Assembly (NCBI RefSeq): GCF_002797555.1 | Contig: NZ_PGFA01000001.1 | Location: forward strand, 1,984,001 to 2,048,000 | Direction of reading: 5' to 3' | From: Hymenobacter chitinivorans DSM 11115 | GTDB taxonomy: Bacteria; Bacteroidota; Bacteroidia; Cytophagales; Hymenobacteraceae | DNA: 64,000 bases | Shown here: positions 16,947 to 25,348 of the stretch, piece after piece | Layout: the number at the start of each line of letters is the position of its first letter | Numbering within the stretch: the first letter of the stretch is position 1 | Position numbers and translations under genes: made by a program | The notes under the pieces: model-generated | Told to the model about the DNA's origin: nothing | Database searches by the model: none | Seen by the model: the letters and a program-made list of their open reading frames with translations, nothing else

Positions 16947-19145
16947 CTACGGCGCAATGGTCACGGTACCCTTGTAGCTTTTGTCGGTGTATTCAATCAG
17001 CACGAAATACACCCCGGCCGGCAAGCTACCCCCGTCCCACTTGAAGGTGCGGTTCGTGGTTTGGTACACCAGGTTGCCCCAGCGGCTGAAGATTTTGATG
17101 TTGGCCAGCCGCGAGTCGCAGAAGTCGGGGGGCAGGGTTGGAAGCTCGAAGAAGTCGTGCACTCCGTCCTTGTTGGGCGTGAAAATATTGGCCGGCAGGA
17201 AATCCGGCACCTCGGGGCGCAGCACTTCAAAGCGCAGCTTGTGACTCGTGGGTACCGGCCGGCAGGTAGTTTCCTGCAGCAGGAAGGTTACCTCGGTGAT
17301 TTCGCGCTGGGCCACGGTGCAGCTCGGGTCCCACTCAAAGGTGGCGGTGGCTTTGCCGGCGCCGTTACGGGCCGTGAAGCGCATACCGGCCTCGGCCAGG
17401 GAAATACCGTTGACCGAAGCAGTTAGCGTCAGTTGGTCGTTGTCGGCGTCGAGGCCTTCGAGCGTGAGCGTGTAGGGCTCCCCCAGGTACCGTTTGATCA
17501 GCGGGGCCACATCGGAGGCCGTCAGCGTCGGGGGCGTGTTGGTGTAGTCAATCTGGATGGGCACCACCACCGGCGGGGAGGCCTGCCGCTCGTCGCAGGG
17601 CTTGGCGGCGGCCGTAAACTCAAATTCGTACAGAAACTTATCGGTGGGCGGGCAGGGTACGCGCCAGCTAAAGGTGCCGCGGGTGGGGGAGCCGGCCGGG
17701 CCCGGCACCAGGGAGGCCCCCAGACTGCCGGGGGTAAAGCCCCGGCCGGTCATTTCCAGCGTTACCGGGTCGGCGTCGGGGTCCTGGCCCGTTACCTGGA
17801 AGGTAACCAGGTCGCCGATGCGCACGTGCAGGGGCAGGCCCGGCCCGGCCGTGGTAGCCACCGTGGGCGGGCTATTCGGGTCGGGTACGCCGGTAAAGGC
17901 CAGGCGCACCGTGTCGCGCTTGGGCAGGCTGCAGCCGTTGTCGGCCACGATGACGTCGAGCAGATACACCCGGCCTTTGGTGTCTAAGCACTTGGGAAAG
18001 CACATTTCCGAAAACAGCGTGTCGGGAGCCCCGGCCGTGCGCACCGTGCCCTGCACCAGGCTAAAGGAAGGCAGGGGGCCGCTAAAATTGACCGGGTGCA
18101 GCGACAACGTGAGGCGGGAAGTGGGGTCGGGGTCGGTGAAGCGCAGCCGCAGGCAGCGGCTGCTGCCGGGCACCAGGTGCAGTACGTCCTTGGTGGACTG
18201 GTAAGGCTGGTTGCTGCCCGGCAGCAGCACCTTCACCTCGGGCTTGATGTTACGGGGGCAGTCGATGACCTGCAGCTGGAAGTCGCGGCGCACCTCGCTG
18301 ATTTTTATGCCTTTGCGGTACTCCAGGCATTTAATGCCGAACACGAACAAGCCCACGCTGCTGGGCCGCACCTCCAGCCGGCCGCTAAAGCGGTTTACCG
18401 TCAGGGCCGGGTTGCCCGGAATCTGGTTTAGTTCGCTCAGATCCGGCATCCACTGCACGAGCGAGTAGGGTTGGGGGTCGGCCTGGGGAGGCTTGGGCTG
18501 GTTGGTGCTGGAGTGCCCGTTGAGGGGCGTGGCCAGCTCATACACCAGGGAGTCGCCGTCGGCATCCTGGCCGCCGAAGTCGTAGTAGAACAGCTCCCCG
18601 AGGCAGGCGTAGTCGCTCAGGGGCGGAAAAATCCGGGGCGTGGAATTGATAAATGGCTGCCCGTTGCGCACGACGGCCGGAAACTCCAGGTAGTAGGTCT
18701 GGCCCGCGTTGCCGGGGTTGCGAATATTGCGGATGCTGTTGTTGCGGCAGCACCGCTCCACGGCCGCGTAGTAGCCGGCCGGGTTGTTGTAGGTCGTGGC
18801 GGCCAGCGTAAGCAGGCTGGAGTACTGAATGCGGCGGGTACCCAAAATGGGCAGGGTGCAGGCAATGTCGGAATACACCACGGCCGTATTCGACACCAGC
18901 GGCAGCGTCAGGTTCTGCATGCGCCGGTCGGTGCCCTTTTCGAAGATGCCCACCGACAGGTCCGTATCCAGGGCGCCGGGGTTGCCGTTCACGGCGTCGA
19001 AGTACAGGTTCAGGTTTAGGCGGTAGGTGCTGCCCGTCTGATGTTGCAAGTCGAGCTCGCCGCCCACAATATGGGTGGCCCCGGCCGGGGCTGCTAGCCC
19101 AAGGAGAAGAAGAATCGAAAAAAAACAAAGTAAAAAACGAGGCAT
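16947..19145 (-). CDS. Gliding-motility-associated C-terminal domain protein (type B T9SS substrate)
   Basis: 732 residues. The signal peptide ends PAGATHIVGGEL, where the N-terminal HIVGGEL motif is typical of large Bacteroidota surface proteins. Several beta-sandwich repeats follow, for example PEVKVLLPGSNQPY and PPTVATTAGPGLPLHV. The last 85 residues (FLPANIFTPNKDGVHDFFEL ... GVYFVLIEYTDKSYKGTVTI) form a type B sorting domain (CHU_C/gliding motility C-term). The protein should be exported by Sec, then passed through the type IX secretion system to the surface. Adhesive or structural roles are likely but not shown. Confidence 0.9.
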   Translation of the reverse strand: MPRFLLCFFSILLLLGLAAPAGATHIVGGELDLQHQTGSTYRLNLNLYFDAVNGNPGALDTDLSVGIFEKGTDRRMQNLTLPLVSNTAVVYSDIACTLPILGTRRIQYSSLLTLAATTYNNPAGYYAAVERCCRNNSIRNIRNPGNAGQTYYLEFPAVVRNGQPFINSTPRIFPPLSDYACLGELFYYDFGGQDADGDSLVYELATPLNGHSSTNQPKPPQADPQPYSLVQWMPDLSELNQIPGNPALTVNRFSGRLEVRPSSVGLFVFGIKCLEYRKGIKISEVRRDFQLQVIDCPRNIKPEVKVLLPGSNQPYQSTKDVLHLVPGSSRCLRLRFTDPDPTSRLTLSLHPVNFSGPLPSFSLVQGTVRTAGAPDTLFSEMCFPKCLDTKGRVYLLDVIVADNGCSLPKRDTVRLAFTGVPDPNSPPTVATTAGPGLPLHVRIGDLVTFQVTGQDPDADPVTLEMTGRGFTPGSLGASLVPGPAGSPTRGTFSWRVPCPPTDKFLYEFEFTAAAKPCDERQASPPVVVPIQIDYTNTPPTLTASDVAPLIKRYLGEPYTLTLEGLDADNDQLTLTASVNGISLAEAGMRFTARNGAGKATATFEWDPSCTVAQREITEVTFLLQETTCRPVPTSHKLRFEVLRPEVPDFLPANIFTPNKDGVHDFFELPTLPPDFCDSRLANIKIFSRWGNLVYQTTNRTFKWDGGSLPAGVYFVLIEYTDKSYKGTVTIAP

Positions 19146-19297
19146 AGGCGCGAAGGCTAAGGGCTTTCGAAAGATACAAAACCTACGGCGGCGGCCCCAG
19201 CGTTTCGCCCGGAGTTTGCGCCCCGGTGCGTATCTTAGCTGCACTTATTCCCGGGGCATCCCAGCCCTTGGGGAGGCATCCATTTTACTTGCTTCGC

Positions 19298-21301
19298 ATG
19301 CGTCGTATTTTTTACTCCTTGCTGACCAGCGGGCTGCTGGCCGGGGCCGCTCAGGCCCAGATTCCCAGCTACCAGCCCCAGGCGGCCGACCTCAACGGCA
19401 CTGCGGCCCGTAGTTGCGCCCTGACTCACCAGAAGGCCGCCCTGCGGCAGCCCGCCACCACGGTGGCCCACCGCCAGAAGATGGAGCGCTACGACGTGAA
19501 GTACTACAAGCTCAATATTGCCCTGGAAAACAACTCCCGCAATGTGGGGGGCTCCGTGCGCATGCTGGCCCGGGCCGGCGCCCAGAGCCTCGATTCCCTG
19601 GCCTTTGAGCTCTACCCCACGCTGACTATCGACTCGGTGGTGGTAAACAAAAAAAAGGTCACCGGCATCCGGCGCGCCCTCGGCGACGTGACCGTGGGCC
19701 TGGCCCAGGCGGCCCCCGCCAATGCGCTGTTTGACGCCTACATCTACTACCGCGGCACCGCGCCCAACGGCAACTCGGCCGCCATCGGCAACGCCCTGGA
19801 CACGGACGTAGATCCGGACTTCGGCACCAGCGTGACCTGGAGCCTGAGTGAGCCGTTCAACGCCTACGAGTGGTGGCCCTGCAAGCAGGTGCTGACCGAT
19901 AAAGCAGACTCTTCCGACGTCTGGGTCACGACGTCCAATATCAACAAGGTGGGCTCCAACGGGGTTCTGGAGCGCGTCACGCCCCAATCCAACGGCAAGA
20001 GCCGCTACGAGTGGAAGTCCCGCTACCCCATCGACTACTACCTGATTTCGGTGGCCGTGGCGCCCTACGTGGAGTACGTCAACTACGCCAACCCCGCCGG
20101 CGGCCCCCGGATTCCGATTGTCAACTACCTCTACAACACGGCGGCCCTGAACTACTACCGCACCGAAATTGACCGGACCCCGGGCTTTATCGAGAACTAC
20201 TCCAATCTGGTCGGCCTTTACCCGTTTGCCAAGGAGAAATACGGGCACTCGATGGGCCCCATCGGCGGCGGCATGGAGCACCAGACCATGACCACCCAGG
20301 ATGGGTTCAGCTTCACCCTAACGGCCCACGAGCTGTTTCACCAGTGGTTTGGCGACAATGTGACCTGCGCTTCGTGGCAGGATATCTGGCTTAACGAAGG
20401 CTTTGCTTCCTACGGGGAGTACCTGTCGCTGAATGCTTTTTCGACCCCTGCCCAGGCCCGCAGCTGGATGGACAACGCCCACGCCACGACCATGCAAAGC
20501 GCCGGGGGCAGCGTACTGGTGCTTGACACGACCAACGTCAACCGCATTTTCAGCCCCCGCCTGAGCTATAAGAAAGGCGCGGCCGTGATTCACATGCTGC
20601 GCTACCTGCTCAACGACGACGTGAAGTTTTTCCGGGCCCTGCGCACCTACCAGACGCAGTTTGCCGGCAGCACGGCCCGCACCACGGATCTGCAGCGCAT
20701 CTTTGAGGCCGAAGCCGGCGTGTCGCTGGATACCTTTTTCCGGCAGTGGTACCGCGGGGAAGGCTACCCGACCTTCACCGTCCGCTGGAACCAGGTGGGC
20801 ACTTCGCTCTACCTTAAGTCCACCGAAACCGTGTCGATGCCGACCGTGACGCCCTTCTTCGACACTGAAGTAGACTACAAAATCAACTATACCAACGGGA
20901 CCAGCCAGACGGTGCGCCGCCGCCAGAGCCAGGCCGAAACCTCATTCACCCTGCCCGTAGCCGGCACCGTGAGCAGCATTCAAGTAGACCCTGACCAGTG
21001 GCTACTCAACGGCAGCGGCTTGGTGAGCCGCGACAACACGCTGGCTACTAAGACGGCCGCGGCGGTGCTCCCCCTGGCCGTGTACCCCAACCCTTGCCGC
21101 GAAACCCTGCAGCTGGGCAGCCTGACCATGCGCACGGCCCAGGCCGTGGTAACGGACCTAACCGGCCGCGTGGTACTGCGCCAGACGATAGGGGCCAGCC
21201 ACACCCAGCTTTCTACCGCCGCCCTGGCCCCGGGCCTCTACCATCTGCAGGTAACCACTCCGGAAGGGGAAGTGTCCCTGGCCCGCTTCGTGCGCGAGTA
21301 A
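19298..21301 (+). CDS. M1 family metallopeptidase with type A T9SS sorting domain
   Basis: 667 residues. A signal peptide (to about AQAQ) is followed by an aminopeptidase N-like beta domain and the catalytic gluzincin domain. This has GGGMEHQTM, HELFHQWFG (zinc ligands from His 344) and NEGFASYGEY with the third ligand Glu. After a linker, the last 80 residues (LAVYPNPCRETLQLGSL ... LAPGLYHLQVTTPEG) form a type A Por sorting domain. It is therefore probably a secreted or surface aminopeptidase used in protein degradation. It is transcribed divergently from the type B protein, and the pair share a 152-bp promoter region. Confidence 0.93.
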   Translation: MRRIFYSLLTSGLLAGAAQAQIPSYQPQAADLNGTAARSCALTHQKAALRQPATTVAHRQKMERYDVKYYKLNIALENNSRNVGGSVRMLARAGAQSLDSLAFELYPTLTIDSVVVNKKKVTGIRRALGDVTVGLAQAAPANALFDAYIYYRGTAPNGNSAAIGNALDTDVDPDFGTSVTWSLSEPFNAYEWWPCKQVLTDKADSSDVWVTTSNINKVGSNGVLERVTPQSNGKSRYEWKSRYPIDYYLISVAVAPYVEYVNYANPAGGPRIPIVNYLYNTAALNYYRTEIDRTPGFIENYSNLVGLYPFAKEKYGHSMGPIGGGMEHQTMTTQDGFSFTLTAHELFHQWFGDNVTCASWQDIWLNEGFASYGEYLSLNAFSTPAQARSWMDNAHATTMQSAGGSVLVLDTTNVNRIFSPRLSYKKGAAVIHMLRYLLNDDVKFFRALRTYQTQFAGSTARTTDLQRIFEAEAGVSLDTFFRQWYRGEGYPTFTVRWNQVGTSLYLKSTETVSMPTVTPFFDTEVDYKINYTNGTSQTVRRRQSQAETSFTLPVAGTVSSIQVDPDQWLLNGSGLVSRDNTLATKTAAAVLPLAVYPNPCRETLQLGSLTMRTAQAVVTDLTGRVVLRQTIGASHTQLSTAALAPGLYHLQVTTPEGEVSLARFVRE

Positions 21302-21324
21302 AGCCCGCCATTTTCGTGCTAATA

Positions 21325-21356
21325 AAAAGCCCCGCCGGTTATCCGGCGGGGCTTTT
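21325..21356. terminator. Bidirectional terminator
   Basis: A perfect 14-bp stem AAAAGCCCCGCCGG / CCGGCGGGGCTTTT has a 4-nt loop and lies between convergent genes. Confidence 0.9.
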
Positions 21357-21372
21357 CAGTTGTGGGAGCCAC

Positions 21373-22032
21373 TTATTTATGATACTGTTTGATGAGCTGC
21401 TGCACCTCGGGCGGGGCCGGGGGCAGGTTGAATAAGGTGTCCATCAGGGAATCGAACGAAGCGGCGGGGGTGAAAATGGCGTCCTGGTAAGGGTTGGCAA
21501 CAAAACGGATAAAGCCCGGCTGCCCGTTGATGCTGACCAAATCCACCGTCACGTTGCCGAAGCGCTGGTTGCAGCGGCCCGTGGCGGTGCAGTCGTGGGG
21601 CTGGGGCTTGAGAAAGTGCTTCTCGATGCTCTCCGTGTACCGCTCGTGCTTTACCAGGCGCTGGTCCGACACGGCTGCATTGTAGCCCTGGGCAATGAGC
21701 TGGTCCCGGATAAAATCGAAGAGGTGGCGGAAGTTGCCGGGCCCGATGCTGGGGTCGTAGAAGAACAGGGCGCCTTGCCGGGCCTCGTCCTTGATGAGCT
21801 GCACCCGCAGCTGCTTGGCGCACACGCCAGTTTTTTGGAAGTGGTAGGCTTTAAAAAACGGCCCCATCCAGTTCAGATATACCTGCTGCGCTACCCACTG
21901 CTCGTGGGCCCGCTGCTGGGCCGCAGTACGCTTCAGCGGCTGCCAGCTGGTGGGCCCTGCCGGGTGCCGGCCAGAGAATATCTTCTTGAAAAAGGAAAGC
22001 AAGGGGAGGGAGTGAGTTTGAGAATGAAACAC
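21373..22032 (-). CDS. Hypothetical protein, 219 residues
   Basis: I do not recognise this protein. It begins with a short hydrophobic stretch (LPLLSFFKKIF) that is not a clear signal peptide. A basic, aromatic-rich globular domain follows (YLNWMGPFFKAYHFQKTG, GNFRHLFDFIRDQLIAQGYN) with a CTATGRC segment. It is convergent with the M1 peptidase and divergent from the next gene. Codon use is normal for the window, so it is probably real. Confidence 0.65.
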   Translation of the reverse strand: MFHSQTHSLPLLSFFKKIFSGRHPAGPTSWQPLKRTAAQQRAHEQWVAQQVYLNWMGPFFKAYHFQKTGVCAKQLRVQLIKDEARQGALFFYDPSIGPGNFRHLFDFIRDQLIAQGYNAAVSDQRLVKHERYTESIEKHFLKPQPHDCTATGRCNQRFGNVTVDLVSINGQPGFIRFVANPYQDAIFTPAASFDSLMDTLFNLPPAPPEVQQLIKQYHK

Positions 22033-22123
22033 TGGCGTCCGTAAATAGTTTTTAAGGGACGCGCAGCCCGGGGCGCCAAATCCGGGTCTTTGGTTTTCTA
22101 TCCTTACCGTTGCCCGTTACTTT

Positions 22124-22591
22124 ATGACTACCAAACAACGTACCGTTCTTAAGAAACAATTGCTGTCGGAGTGCCGCCGCGTGCAGCAGCTCAAGGCCGA
22201 CAACGCCCGCCAGGCCATGCTCGACGTGCAGGAAAGCGCCAAGGAGAGCCAGGGCGCCATCGAAGACAAGTTTGAGTCGTTTCGGGAGGCCTGCCAGATT
22301 CAGCGCGACCTGTTTGCCCGCCAGCTCGACGAGGCCCTAAACGGCCTGCAGGCCCTGCAGCGCGTCCCCGAAGCCCGGCCGCCCAAAAACCAACCCGGCG
22401 TGGGCACGGTCGTCGTCACCGATTCGCAGCGCTTCTATATCTCGGTGAGCCTGGGCGAAATCAAGGTTGACGGCACGCCCTACTTTGCTATTTCGGCGTT
22501 TTCCCCGCTTTACCAGGCCATGGCCCAGAGCCGGGTGGGCGAAACTTTCAGTTTCCGCGGCAAGCCCTACCGCATTGAGGAGGTGTTTTAG
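22124..22591 (+). CDS. Small protein with coiled coil and GreA/GreB-like C-terminal domain
   Basis: 155 residues. The N-terminal 80 residues are charged and helical (LKKQLLSECRRVQQLKADNARQ), consistent with a coiled coil. The C-terminal half (GVGTVVVTDSQRFYISVSLG ... SPLYQAMAQSRVGETFSFRG) resembles the FKBP-like C-domain of GreA/GreB, including the SPLGQAL-type segment. It lacks the acidic tip expected of a cleavage factor, so it may be an RNA polymerase-binding paralogue or simply share the fold. Cytoplasmic. The assignment rests on pattern only. Confidence 0.55.
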   Translation: MTTKQRTVLKKQLLSECRRVQQLKADNARQAMLDVQESAKESQGAIEDKFESFREACQIQRDLFARQLDEALNGLQALQRVPEARPPKNQPGVGTVVVTDSQRFYISVSLGEIKVDGTPYFAISAFSPLYQAMAQSRVGETFSFRGKPYRIEEVF

Positions 22592-22602
22592 GTACCTAAC
22601 CT

Positions 22603-23043
22603 CTAGCGCACCCGCACCCAGTAGTGGGAGCGGCCAATGAGCGAAAAACCGATATAGCCTTTCACTTCCAGCTTGTCCTTGCCGGCCATACTCAGGTAGC
22701 AAGAGTAGGTGTGGCCGTTGCTGGGGTCGTAAATCTGCCCGTCTTCCCACCGGTCGGAGCCCGGGTTGTAGCGCAGGCCCTGCAGCACCGGCATGTTGTG
22801 CAACGGCACGGTGCGCTTGTCGGGGTCGGGGTTGTGCTGGTCCAGCTTGGGCTTGCCGGTAATGGCCTCCTGGGGCTGTTGCAGCCACACTAGTTTGCCG
22901 CAGAGCAGCTCCCCGCAGCGGTAGATTTCGATGTGCGACTCGCCCGTGTCGTCGGCCCACACGCCCAGGGGCACGACCGTTTGGGCCGCGGCTCCCCACG
23001 AGCAGGCCAGGCAAAGCAGCAAACTGAGCAGAATGGTTTTCAA
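22603..23043 (-). CDS. DUF2147 domain protein, exported
   Basis: 146 residues. Signal peptide to about AAAQT. The mature part follows the DUF2147 layout: PLGVWADDTGESHIEIYRCG at the start, KPKLDQHNPDPDKRTVPLHN, then WEDGQIYDPSNGHTYSCYL and VKGYIGFSLIGRSHYWVRV at the end. These small beta-barrel proteins are periplasmic or surface-associated with unknown function. It is the second of two tandem paralogues, separated from the first by a terminator. Confidence 0.88.
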   Translation of the reverse strand: MKTILLSLLLCLACSWGAAAQTVVPLGVWADDTGESHIEIYRCGELLCGKLVWLQQPQEAITGKPKLDQHNPDPDKRTVPLHNMPVLQGLRYNPGSDRWEDGQIYDPSNGHTYSCYLSMAGKDKLEVKGYIGFSLIGRSHYWVRVR

Positions 23044-23115
23044 GGCGCGGAAGGAGTGGACCGCCTAAACCGCCGATGGCCGGGGAAGGTTTCCGGCTGG
23101 AAGGTAGCAGAAAAA

Positions 23116-23143
23116 AAGCGACGCCCCGAGGGGGGCGTCGCTT
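23116..23143. terminator. Terminator between the DUF2147 paralogues
   Basis: AAGCGACGCCCC pairs with GGGGCGTCGCTT around a 4-nt loop, after the upstream paralogue. Confidence 0.8.
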
Positions 23144-23167
23144 GTCCGTTCGGGGCCGGGTGGGTGG

Positions 23168-23608
23168 TTATTTCACCCGGGTCCAGGTCTGGGATTTGCC
23201 GATCAGCGAGAAGCCGATGTAGCCTTTTACTTCCATGGTGTTGGCGTTGAGCACCTTCATGTAGCAGGAGTAGGTTTTGCCATCTTCGGGGTTGTAGATG
23301 GTGCCGTCGTCCCACTTGTTCTCGCTGTCCTTCTTGAAGTCCTTCATGAACACCAGACCCAGGCGGGGGCGGTTGCGCAGCTTGGGGTCGGGGTTCTGCG
23401 AGTCAAGCTTGGGCTTGCCGGTGGCCGGGTCGTTGGGTACGGTCAGGGTCACGATTTTGCCGTAGAGCTTGTCGCCCTGCTGGTAGATTTCAAACGTGGC
23501 CTTCTTTTCCTCGTTGGTCCAGATACCGAGCGGGGAAAGTTTTTGCGCCGACGCCAGGTTCGCGAAGCCCAACAGCAGGGCCAGACACAGGAACAGGGTT
23601 TTTTTCAT
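23168..23608 (-). CDS. DUF2147 domain protein, exported (paralogue)
   Basis: 146 residues. Signal peptide MKKTLFLCLALLLGFANLAS, then the same DUF2147 order as its neighbour: LSPLGIWTNEEKKATFEIY, PKLDSQNPDPKLRNRP, WDDGTIYNPEDGKTYSCYM and VKGYIGFSLIGKSQTWTRV. The two share about half their residues, so a local tandem duplication is likely. Each has its own leader and terminator, which allows separate regulation. The true start is MKKTLF; the longer frame upstream lacks a signal peptide at its own N-terminus. Confidence 0.88.
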   Translation of the reverse strand: MKKTLFLCLALLLGFANLASAQKLSPLGIWTNEEKKATFEIYQQGDKLYGKIVTLTVPNDPATGKPKLDSQNPDPKLRNRPRLGLVFMKDFKKDSENKWDDGTIYNPEDGKTYSCYMKVLNANTMEVKGYIGFSLIGKSQTWTRVK

Positions 23609-23838
23609 GGGTACTAAGGGTGAGTGGGATATTGACGCGAAAAAGATAGGATAAAACTCTGGAATACGCGGCATGCGCCCCAGTTTATCCGTTGGGGCCG
23701 GCAGTTGCAAGTTTGAGGCCAAGACGCAATCCGCATCCGGAGCTACCGCATTAGAAATTTTTTAATGAAAAAAAGGTGCTGATGGTCAGTGGTATGGCTA
23801 AAAATCTTCGCAAACAGCCTAAAAAAAGGCGTTTCCAT

Positions 23839-23869
23839 TTTGAACCATCCCGCCCTCTATTTACTTTAA
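23839..23869 (+). promoter_or_regulatory. Promoter of the orphan structured RNA
   Basis: TTTG at 23839-23842, a 19-bp spacer, then TACTTTAA at 23862-23869 gives an almost ideal Bacteroidota promoter (TTTG-N19-TAnnTTTG). Transcription would begin near 23876. Confidence 0.55.
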
Positions 23870-23964
23870 CTGCCAGTAGTGAGTGCTACGACCCCATCCA
23901 AGCAGCCCTAAGGTGCTGGGTAGCGCCGATGGGGGATGTCGGATCTAAAGAAAGGAGGTACAAA

Positions 23965-24036
23965 ATGTCTAGTAGTCCCAAACAAATCCTGCCAAGCCTG
24001 TCGAATGTAGTCCGCTTCACCGCCGGACGCGCTTAA
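23965..24036 (+). CDS. Small ORF, 23 residues, with strong Shine-Dalgarno site
   Basis: The peptide is MSSSPKQILPSLSNVVRFTAGRA. AAAGGAGGT at 23951-23959 complements the whole anti-SD sequence and ends 5 nt before the ATG. Such sites are rare in Bacteroidota, where the anti-SD is normally masked, so the ribosome must recognise this ORF in an unusual way. In Flavobacterium a strong SD is known for rpsU control, but this peptide is not S21. The ORF is within a structured transcript and could be regulatory. The frame is open upstream to 23776, but the SD points to this start. Confidence 0.5.
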   Translation: MSSSPKQILPSLSNVVRFTAGRA

Positions 24037-24161
24037 CAACAGCTTTCGCGCGGAACCTTTGTTAGCCCTTCAGGGCGGGTTCCCGCATTCTGGCAAGGTC
24101 TTACTCAACGGATGACGGGGCTGTACCCCAGGCTCGTCGCTTGGTAAGATTTGAAGGATTA

Positions 24162-24226
24162 GATACCCGGTTTTGCCCAGCAGCCTCCCTGGAGGTTCTG
24201 CATAGGCAAACCGGGTATCGTTTTTT
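24162..24226 (+). terminator. Terminator of the structured RNA
   Basis: GATACCCGGTTTTGCC pairs with GGCAAACCGGGTATC (one bulged T), enclosing a smaller GCAG-CCTCC/GGAGG-CTGC helix, and is followed by TTTTTT. Confidence 0.8.
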
Positions 24227-24251
24227 ATAGCCGTTATGAATTGCCGGGCCG

Positions 24252-25133
24252 TTAGTTCTGATGAACTACCGGCTTTTTTGTGCCCGGTTTTTTGCTCGTG
24301 GTCTTCTTCGCCGCCGGTTTGGCCGCGGGCTTGCGTGCCGTAGCGACTTTGGTTTTGACCTTCGCCGGAACCGGGTGCGTGGTTTTTACCACCGTCTTGG
24401 TCTTAGTGCGCTTCACCGGGCGGCGGACTACTCTGGGCGCGGGTACTACGAGCGTGCTGGCCACCTGCGGCGCTTTGGGCTTAAGCGGAGTCACCGGAGC
24501 CACGGCGGGCCCGGCTGCTTTCGGCGGCGACGACTTAGCGGGGCTATTAACCACGGCCCCATCCAGCACCCGCCGGATGCCCATGAAGCGCCGCTCATAA
24601 TCGGTGCCTTCCACCTGGCTGATTTTCACGCCCGACTCGCGCCGGGCCGACGAGGAGTGAATAAACCGCAGCGGCTCGCCCGGCTCCGAGATGATAATGC
24701 CCGCGTGCCCCGGCGTGGTCGAGGTTTGGGCCGTGCCGGTGAAGATGACCATGTCGCCGCGCCGGGCCTGCTCCCGCGGCACCGCCCGGCCCGCGTTGAT
24801 GAGCAAGGCCGTGGAGTGGGGCACGGCAATACCCACGTGGTTGTAAACGTAGAGCAGAAAGCCCGAGCAGTCGAAGCCGCCGGTAGGGGTGGTGCCCGCG
24901 TAGGTGTAGGGCGAGCCCAGCTGCTGCATGGCAAAGTCGATGAGGCGGTCGGCGCCGGGCAGCTCTCCACTGGGGGCTGCCGCCGGGGGCATGGTGTCCG
25001 ACACGGCCCGGGCCGGCACGTCGGAGCTTACCACGGCCACCGTGCGGCCGGGCTGCTTGTGCAGGTGCTGCCAGCTAAAGAAAGCCACGAGGCCAGCTAC
25101 CAGGGTCAGGAATGTAAGCCAAACGTACCGCAT
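24252..25133 (-). CDS. NlpC/P60 family peptidase with lysine-rich tail
   Basis: 293 residues. One N-terminal membrane helix (VWLTFLTLVAGLVAFFSW) is a signal anchor. The NlpC/P60 domain (about 60-195) has the catalytic Cys in GGFDCSGFLLYVYN, the His in PGHAGIII and a third polar residue in FIHSSS. The last 90 residues are Pro/Lys/Ala-rich (KTKTVVKTTHPVPAKVKTKV), a tail likely to bind anionic wall polymers or DNA-like charge. It should cut gamma-D-Glu-diaminopimelate bonds in stem peptides. It is divergent from the M61 gene. Confidence 0.88.
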   Translation of the reverse strand: MRYVWLTFLTLVAGLVAFFSWQHLHKQPGRTVAVVSSDVPARAVSDTMPPAAAPSGELPGADRLIDFAMQQLGSPYTYAGTTPTGGFDCSGFLLYVYNHVGIAVPHSTALLINAGRAVPREQARRGDMVIFTGTAQTSTTPGHAGIIISEPGEPLRFIHSSSARRESGVKISQVEGTDYERRFMGIRRVLDGAVVNSPAKSSPPKAAGPAVAPVTPLKPKAPQVASTLVVPAPRVVRRPVKRTKTKTVVKTTHPVPAKVKTKVATARKPAAKPAAKKTTSKKPGTKKPVVHQN

Positions 25134-25348
25134 ACTGCCGTAAACATAGGCGCCGGGATATATCGGGCCGCCTTGCCCTAACGGAGGAGCTCGGGTGCGG
25201 GTTCCTCGAAAAAATGGTTTGGGCCCGCCAAAGCGCGTTACGGCCGGGTTGGGTTTCGGCGCTATCTTGCAACCCCGGCCGCTTTTTGGTGTCGGGAAAG
25301 TGGCGCTGGCCGCCCGTAGTTCCTTTCCTTACTCACTCCTTTTTCCGC

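Larger units (their letters stand above)
23876..24226 (+). ncRNA. Orphan structured RNA with a small ORF
   Basis: A stretch of about 350 nt has a good promoter, nested hairpins and a strong terminator. Visible helices are CCCCATC/GATGGGG (23891-23935 region), GCGGG/CCCGC near 24085, CTTAC/GTAAG enclosing GACG/CGTC and GGGG/CCCC (about 24102-24149), and a terminal stem at 24162-24219 ending in T6. A 23-codon ORF with a perfect Shine-Dalgarno site lies in its 5' half. I could not match it to tmRNA, RNase P RNA, SRP RNA or a known riboswitch. It may be a leader, a dual-function RNA or a new class. Confidence 0.5.

Noticed and set aside
24156..24168. Fragment of a 16S rRNA gene
   Set aside because: Only 13 nt match; flanking sequence is unrelated to rRNA.
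23876..24226. tmRNA, RNase P RNA or SRP RNA
   Set aside because: No tRNA-like 3' end, no ALAA-type tag, no conserved P4 or SRP tetraloop sequence.
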